Assembly: GCA_003254925.1 (NCBI GenBank)
Contig: QANZ01007399.1
Location: 624-64,623 of the forward strand
From: Chamaecrista fasciculata
Taxonomy: Eukaryota > Streptophyta > Magnoliopsida > Fabales > Fabaceae
Reading direction: 5' to 3'
Length of the DNA stretch: 64,000 nucleotides
Below, in pieces: positions 58,570 to 64,000 of the stretch (its first letter is position 1; every line of letters begins with the position of its first letter). The position numbers and the translations under genes were made by a program. The notes beneath the pieces were generated by a model. The model was not told where the DNA came from. It did not search any database and was given only the letters and a program-made list of their open reading frames with translations.

Positions 58570-59425
58570 ATAGGGTGTGGCCGTGTCAGACACGTGTCCG
58601 TGTCCGACACCCGTACGACACCCACACGACACATATTTATAAATTTCAAAAGGCAAAATACCCTTTTGTGCCCCTAAAGTTTGCGGTGATTTTCAGTTAT
58701 GCCTCTAACATTTCATTTGTGTCAGTTGTGCCCCCAATGTTAAACATTAGTTTCAATTATGCCCCCAATTTCAATCATCCACAAAAAAAAACACCATTTA
58801 CGCACGATTTGAGCTTGATTTTGATCAGATTTCATATGATTTTTAATTTACGGACATCACAAACTTGATTCCTTGGATCAATTTTAAAGATTAAGCTCAA
58901 AATAGTCCTAAATCCGAAGATAATCGGATGCGATGAACCCTAAAAAGGACTAAAACGAAATGCAGCAAAACAAAGCATTTTATCAAAACAAAACGAAAAT
59001 GAGTACCCATAAACTTATTTATCAAAACAAACTGAAACGAACACGGATTGAAGCTCAAAAGTTACGAAAAACGGTACACTAACAAGGGTGGAGACATAAT
59101 TGAAACTAACGTTTCACATTGAGGGCACAACTGACACAAATGAAACGTTAGGGGCATAACTGAAAATCATCGCAAACGTTAGGGGCACGAAAGAGTGTTT
59201 TGTCATTTCAAAATATAAAATCAATTTTTTGTGACTTTATCACGACAAATACATTGTAATGTATATTATGAATATACATTGTAATTTTTAAAATTTTCAT
59301 CAAATTTATAGATTTTTAATTATTTTTATATATAAGTATATGTCGTGTAGTGTCATATAATTTTAAAAATTTGGGATGTCAGTGCATCTGTGTTGTGTTT
59401 CGTGTCCATGGTTCATATATATATA
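58570..59425. mobile_element. GTGTC-rich MITE-like element
   Basis: The left part carries dense gtgtc/gacac words (cagacacgtgtccgtgtccg). The right part has tgtcgtgtagtgtcatat and gtttcgtgtccatgg. The same style appears at 1-211. It is interrupted by the Mutator-type MITE at 58652-59204. The ends are uncertain. Confidence 0.5.
58652..59204. mobile_element. Mutator-type MITE, 553 bp, perfect 9-bp TSD
   Basis: The left terminus is GGCAAAATACCCTTTTGTGC and the right one, read inversely, is GACAAAACACTCTTTCGTGC. The arms continue for over 100 bp. The 9-bp duplication ATTTCAAAA is exact (58643-58651 and 59205-59213). It is inserted in the GTGTC-rich element. Confidence 0.92.
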
Positions 59426-59459
59426 TATCTTATCTTATATGGCTTCACCCCTTTCTGGT

Positions 59460-59746
59460 CGTCCATGTTTAAAACTATAGTCTATGAAATTAAAAATAAG
59501 AGAAAATTTACTATTTGGTCTCTCTTTCTTTACTAAGTTAACAATTTAGTCCCTTATTTATTTTATATACATATTTGCGTGCCCGTTAGGGCACGCAAAG
59601 CCCTAGCTAGTATATATATATATACTAGGGGCTTTGTATGTAAAATAAATAAGGGATTAAATTGTTAACTTAGTAAAGAAAGAAAGACCAAATAGTAAAT
59701 TTTCTCTTATTTTTAATTTCATAGACTATAGTTTTAAACATGGACG
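59460..59746. repeat. Near-perfect 287-bp inverted repeat (long hairpin)
   Basis: The left arm (cgtccatgtttaaaactata onward) and the right arm (inverse of tatagttttaaacatggacg) match for about 112 bp with only about three differences. The loop holds two smaller dyads, gcgtgcccg/cgggcacgc-like and gccctagctagta/tactaggggc. It is probably a young foldback MITE. A transcript would form a long double-stranded RNA. Confidence 0.9.
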
Positions 59747-60406
59747 TCCTTTGTTTTCAAAATCTAATTTATTTCAAGAAAGGAGCCATATTAGGTAAGA
59801 ACCAAAATCCTATCGATCTATTTTTTGATTGCTGTTGAGGAATCTAATGAAAGTCAAATTCCTAAACCAAGTTGTCTACTCAGGAAATCAACTCAAAATG
59901 GAAGTCAAAGTGTATAGCTATTATGGAAATCGAAGAATTAATTGAAAATAATCAATTGCTAGCTATTGGAGCTTAATTTCAAATTATTTCCATACAGGGA
60001 CTCTTGGAGCACGAGAATATAATGAAGAACATTTCAAAAGCTCAAGTAATTTAAAGAACAAAGTGAAAAGTTGTTAAGTGCTCTTGCTGATTCATCTAAG
60101 AAAATCCAAACTTCTTTCTAAACTTGTGAGTTATTTGTATATCCTAGTGGTAATAAGTTGTCTACCTCGTTTGTGAGGGTTCCCTTGAGACTACTTGTGA
60201 GGGTTCGTAGGTGGGGAACTGTAAAAACAATAATTGCAAAACCTTCGGGATGATCCTAGTGTTAGGTTGATTACCATTGTAATTGGTTAGTTTTGCACAC
60301 ATAGTGAAAATTTTCGCTTTGTGTTTGGGTAGTGGATGTAGGTTTAAGGGAAACTCCTTTGATAAGGATTACTACCTTATTCTGAACTACTATAACACTG
60401 TAGTGT

Positions 60407-60409
<3 letters not shown>
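59747..60409. other. Transcript-like non-coding stretch, possibly LTR or leader debris
   Basis: It has a near direct repeat (ttgtgagggttcccttgagac / cttgtgagggttcgtagg) at about 60,169-60,210. It might be copia-type LTR debris, but no ends or primer site are seen. There is no gene. Confidence 0.3.

Positions 60410-60457
<48 letters not shown>
60410..60457. repeat. (CT)24 microsatellite
   Basis: This is a pure CT dinucleotide run of about 48 bp. Confidence 0.97.
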
Positions 60458-60460
<3 letters not shown>

Positions 60461-60581
60461 TCTTTATATTCTGCAATTTACATTTTGAGTTGAGGAAAAT
60501 GTTTTCATAAAGAACTTTTAAAGGAACTTAACTAAGAGGAAACATAAGGAACCTGTTTTATAAGGAATCCTTTACAGTTTG

Positions 60582-61624
60582 CAAAAAAATTTTAAATTCA
60601 TGTGGTTAGGCTGATTCTCACATCACTGCTTCCTGGTTTGAAAATTTTCACTTTAGTTGACTGAGATATGTGCCCTTTAGTAATTAGAGTACATGTGTTT
60701 TTGTTCTGTTAATTTTAAGGTAAAATGCTGACGTGGCGCAATCTTAGCCATCGATTTCCAATGTATCTTAGTTGTCAATTTCTATTGCATCTTAATTGTT
60801 GGTTTCTCTTGCATCTTAGTCGTTGGTTTCCAGGCCAAGGTTAAAATCTCATTTTTTTTTTGTTCTAAAAATATGGGGTAAGTTTCATTTCAGTCATAAA
60901 AGCTAATTTTTGTTTCATTGTTGTCCTCAAACTTTCACATTTTTTTCAGTTTGATCTCAAAAATGTGATTTTATCAAAATTTCTGCCGTTATTCTTAGTC
61001 ATAAATTAGAGATAAAAATCAACCACAAATTTATCGTCCTCTCTTTGTCAACTCACTTATTATTACGTATTTGAGTAGGGGTGAACAAAAACATAAAAAG
61101 TACATAAAACAAATAAATGGGTTAAATAAAAAAAATGAATTTTTTGTTTTAAAAAAATAGAGTAGCCCAGTTTGGCTAAGTTGGACCTGATAGCCCAGCC
61201 TCAGTCTAACCGGGTTGGGTCTCAGATTCAGCACGACCCAGCTTGTGATCACTCCTATATTTGAGAGAGAAATGATTCATATTAATCATTTAGGTTAGAA
61301 ATAACGACGTAAACCATATGAAATAACATTTTTGGGACAAAAAAAGGAACAAATATGAAAAGTTTGAGGACCAAAATGAAATAAAAATAGTTTTAGGTCC
61401 AAAACGAAACGTATCCCATAGTTCGTGGACCAAATTTTGATTTTTCACTGAGTCATGTGAGTGCCACGTCAGCATTTTCTGTTAAAATTGACGACATAAA
61501 ATCACAAGTACCCTAATTGCTAAACGACGCATACCACAAGTACTCAAAGTGAGATTTTTTAAACCACACGGTAGTGATGTGAGACTCGGCCTAACCGCAG
61601 GTACCTAATTTGTAATTTACCCTA
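60582..61624. mobile_element. Long-TIR element, about 1.04 kb, Mutator-like
   Basis: The left words tgtggttaggctga, tctcacatcactgc and aaaatgctgacgtggc are answered inversely on the right by gccacgtcagcatttt, agtgatgtgagactc and ggcctaaccgca. A second inverted pair inside (gtcctcaaactttcac / gaaaagtttgaggacc) may be a nested element. There is no transposase and the target duplication is unresolved. Confidence 0.7.
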
Positions 61625-61807
61625 AAACAAATTGACTGAATTCATTTTAAGACCTAATGGTAGAATAAAATTGATAGTTTGGGGACTAATTTGAAATGAA
61701 AATTAATTTTAGTATCCAAACAAAATTCACTTTATAATACAAAGACTGATTTGAGTATTTGACCTTTTAAATATGTCTTTGAGAATATTTTTTAAATAAT
61801 TCTTTTA

Positions 61808-62560
61808 GGAGGCGTTTGATACATAGATTATTTTTTCATTTTCGAGAATCCTATTCCTGGGAATCACATTTCCAATAATAGGATTCCCGATAATATAAAA
61901 ATATTGATTTGGATGAATTAAAATAGTCTTGAGATTATTTTGCAACATTTTCATGAATGTTACAATCTTGTATTTGGTTCAACTTTGATAATTATGGTAA
62001 TAATTAGTATTTTTCCATGTTTGTCCTTGATTTTTTATTCTCAAATAATGATTTATCAAATATAGAAAATCATCAAAACAAAAGAATGTTTATTTAGAAA
62101 AAATGTGCTTTGTTTCCACATCATAAAAAATTAATTCTATCATGATTAAAATTTTTAAATAACTTTAATAATTTCATTAAGAAAATATTATTTCAAAGCA
62201 TAATGTCCACGATTTTCAAAATAGTCTAAAAAAATAACTACTCAAAAATAACATAAAATCTAGTTAGTTAAGTTAACTTGGCAAGAACAATATAGTCATT
62301 TTAGGTGGACAAAATAATCACATCCCATAGGATCATACTAATCCCACCCTCTAGGGTGGAATTAAAAATTAGACAATTGATGGGAATAAACTACTCCCTA
62401 GAAATAAACGCGAGATTAATCCGCGTAATAAACGCGAGATTAATCCGCGTAAAATATTCACATGACTAGTTTTTTAATCCGCGTAATAAACACGAGATTA
62501 ATCTCTTCCAGAGCTCATAATTTCGGGACTACTTTTCTAATCTGCATACCAAACGCCCCC
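61808..62560. mobile_element. PIF/Harbinger-type non-autonomous element, TTA TSD
   Basis: The left end GGAGGCGTTTGATAC and the right end, read inversely, GGGGGCGTTTGGTATG are flanked by TTA on both sides (61805-61807 and 62561-62563). It is 753 bp with no transposase. The right half carries three copies of a roughly 24-bp unit (taatccgcgtaataaacgcgag) at 62,400-62,510. Confidence 0.85.
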
Positions 62561-62828
62561 TTAGAATTATAACAAGATAATTTTTAATATGATTTACAAT
62601 TATATCAAAAACACAATTTGTAACTACTTATAAATTATCATTCATTGAAATTTTAAAAACCTTTTTAACTTACATTTTTAGCTATAGGAGGAATCCTTCT
62701 ATTATTATTTACTTATTTATTTAAAATGTAATAATATTTATGCTGCCACTCATTATTAACTCACCTTTTAAAAATTTACTTATTACATATAATATAATTA
62801 TACATTATTATTCTCTTACTATTGATCT
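62561..62828. other. Intergenic, nothing recognised
   Basis: This is AT-rich sequence with no feature I can support. Confidence 0.35.
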
Positions 62829-63240
62829 ACTATAAGAAAACTGGTTTTTTGTAACAACAATTTTGCAGCAATGTCAGAATTGTTACCAAAAATAGGATTT
62901 TTTTTTTCCTTTTGCAATGATTGAGATTGCTCATTCCTATATAAACGCTACTTAAGGATGTTATCACTAACTAAAGTATAATTCGAATCTTTTTGTCATT
63001 GGCACTCTTTGAATTTGTCTACAATTAGAAATTTTTTGGTCATTCGATTTTAACTTTTTCATTCTTTTATTGACACGTGATGATCGATGCAAAAAACGCA
63101 CCATTTTATTAAAAAACAAACATGACTTTTTCACTCCATTGACATTGGTTTGTGAGGGGAAATTGATTTCAGAGAAATTCAAAGCACTATCAAATAAAAA
63201 GGATCTAGCTCCCCTAAAGTATACGTATTAACAATGATTT
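62829..63240. mobile_element. Possible CACTA-type end fragment
   Basis: The start ctactataagaaaactgg resembles the CACTACAAGAAAA terminus of En/Spm elements, and the following gtaacaacaattttgcagca words are typical of their subterminal regions. No opposite end is found. The right limit is a guess. Confidence 0.4.
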
Positions 63241-63529
63241 TATTAATATTGCTGCCAACAATTACCTACGAAAATGAAAAAATTTTGGATAAAGAGAAAC
63301 TTTTGTTAATCATGTTGATTTGAGTAAGAGAATCACTCTCCCTGATCGCTTTATTTAGGCTAAGTCTTCAAGCTAGTTTCACCCCTTCTAGCATATATAT
63401 CCCTTATTTAAGCTTTTAGAGCATTACAACACTCTAGATAACCAAAGCCCATTGTAGTTGCTTATTAAGCCTCTTCTTGTAGCCTTCAGTTTATACTTTA
63501 ATACTAACCCTTTTTGGGAGGCGCACACC
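63241..63529. other. Intergenic, nothing recognised
   Basis: No coding frame or element end is seen. Confidence 0.35.
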
Positions 63530-63963
63530 TAGGGATAGCAATTTGGGTGGGATTTAGGATACCCGTCCGAATCCACTCGTAAAAAATAACCGATATCTGT
63601 CGGTTACTAGATATCGAACAGGGTACAAGTATTGAAAAATAAAAAATCAACTATTCGGTATCCTTCCGAAATGAACGGATAGTTAGGGATACTCGGTATC
63701 CAATACCCTATAATATGAATATTTTATTATATTTTATACATTTTTTATTATATTTTTAATTAATTTATTTTAATTAACGGATATTGGGTATCGGATATAT
63801 CTGATTTTTTAATTAGGATATCCTATCCTAGATCCATTATTTTTGAGTATTTCAGATATTTAGGGTACCCGTCGAATATCGGATATCGGATACGGATATT
63901 GGAGAGAATGAACGAATACGGGTAGTGATAAAATGACCGGATAGCCACCCGTTTCCATCCCTA
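63530..63963. mobile_element. hAT-type MITE, 434 bp, 8-bp TSD
   Basis: The left end TAGGGATAGCAATTTGGGTGG pairs inversely with the right end CCACCCGTTTCCATCCCTA. The flanks CGCACACC (63522-63529) and CTCACACC (63964-63971) match in 7 of 8 bases. The interior repeats ggatatcgg/ggtatcgg words. Confidence 0.88.
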
Positions 63964-64000
63964 CTCACACCTCATTTCTCGGTCTTCGCTAGTAAGAGTT

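Noticed and set aside
60271-60459. Minus-strand frame with an Arg-Glu dipeptide run
   Set aside because: It is made by the (CT)n microsatellite, with no other coding signal.

Overview
This window is a stretch of nuclear DNA from a flowering plant, most likely a eudicot. It is AT-rich, with short exons bounded by GT..AG (once GC..AG) introns, and its proteins are plant types: a NECAP-like endocytic adaptor and a bHLH factor with an ACT-like C-terminus. Most of the sequence is layered transposable elements. I can support three host genes, all on the minus strand, plus one broken NLR fragment. There are no tRNA or rRNA genes and no bacterial-type features.

Layout: 0-4.3 kb holds a non-coding element with two LTR-like ends, 5-bp target duplications and a 66-bp tandem array. 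4.4-4.8 kb is a small Mutator-type MITE with a perfect 9-bp duplication. 5.3-8.5 kb is an eight-exon NECAP gene (281 aa). 8.9-12.6 kb is non-coding elements. 12.8-14.2 kb is a two-exon bHLH gene (246 aa) with a GAA x15 codon run and a MITE-like element in its intron. 14.2-19.5 kb holds a SINE, several MITEs (one hAT inside one PIF-like element) and a copia-like LTR remnant.

19.6-34.7 kb is an old gypsy-type remnant split by a 12.1-kb minus-strand Athila/Tat-like Ty3/gypsy element (20,997-33,068). That element in turn holds a 1.6-kb Mutator-type element and a 2.1-kb solo LTR. 34.9-41.1 kb holds long-TIR elements around a small two-exon gene at 37.05-37.89 kb. This gene encodes a 73-aa secreted peptide with six cysteines and has a SINE in its intron. 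Copies of its upstream region lie on both sides of it.

41.4 kb is an NB-ARC (NLR) fragment. 41.6-53.2 kb is a second, fossil Athila-like element cut into pieces by three solo LTRs. 53.2-56.7 kb holds remnants of another gypsy element, a copia element and an oppositely facing LTR. 56.7-58.4 kb is a truncated LTR. 58.5-64 kb is MITEs, including a 287-bp nearly perfect hairpin and a hAT MITE at the right edge.

The three host genes do not form a pathway. The most novel item is the cysteine-rich peptide locus and its repeated upstream blocks. Next are the retroelement's extra small open reading frame behind an internal TATA box, and the long hairpin. All of this is reading by eye: family names rest on motifs, and divergence and age statements are rough.
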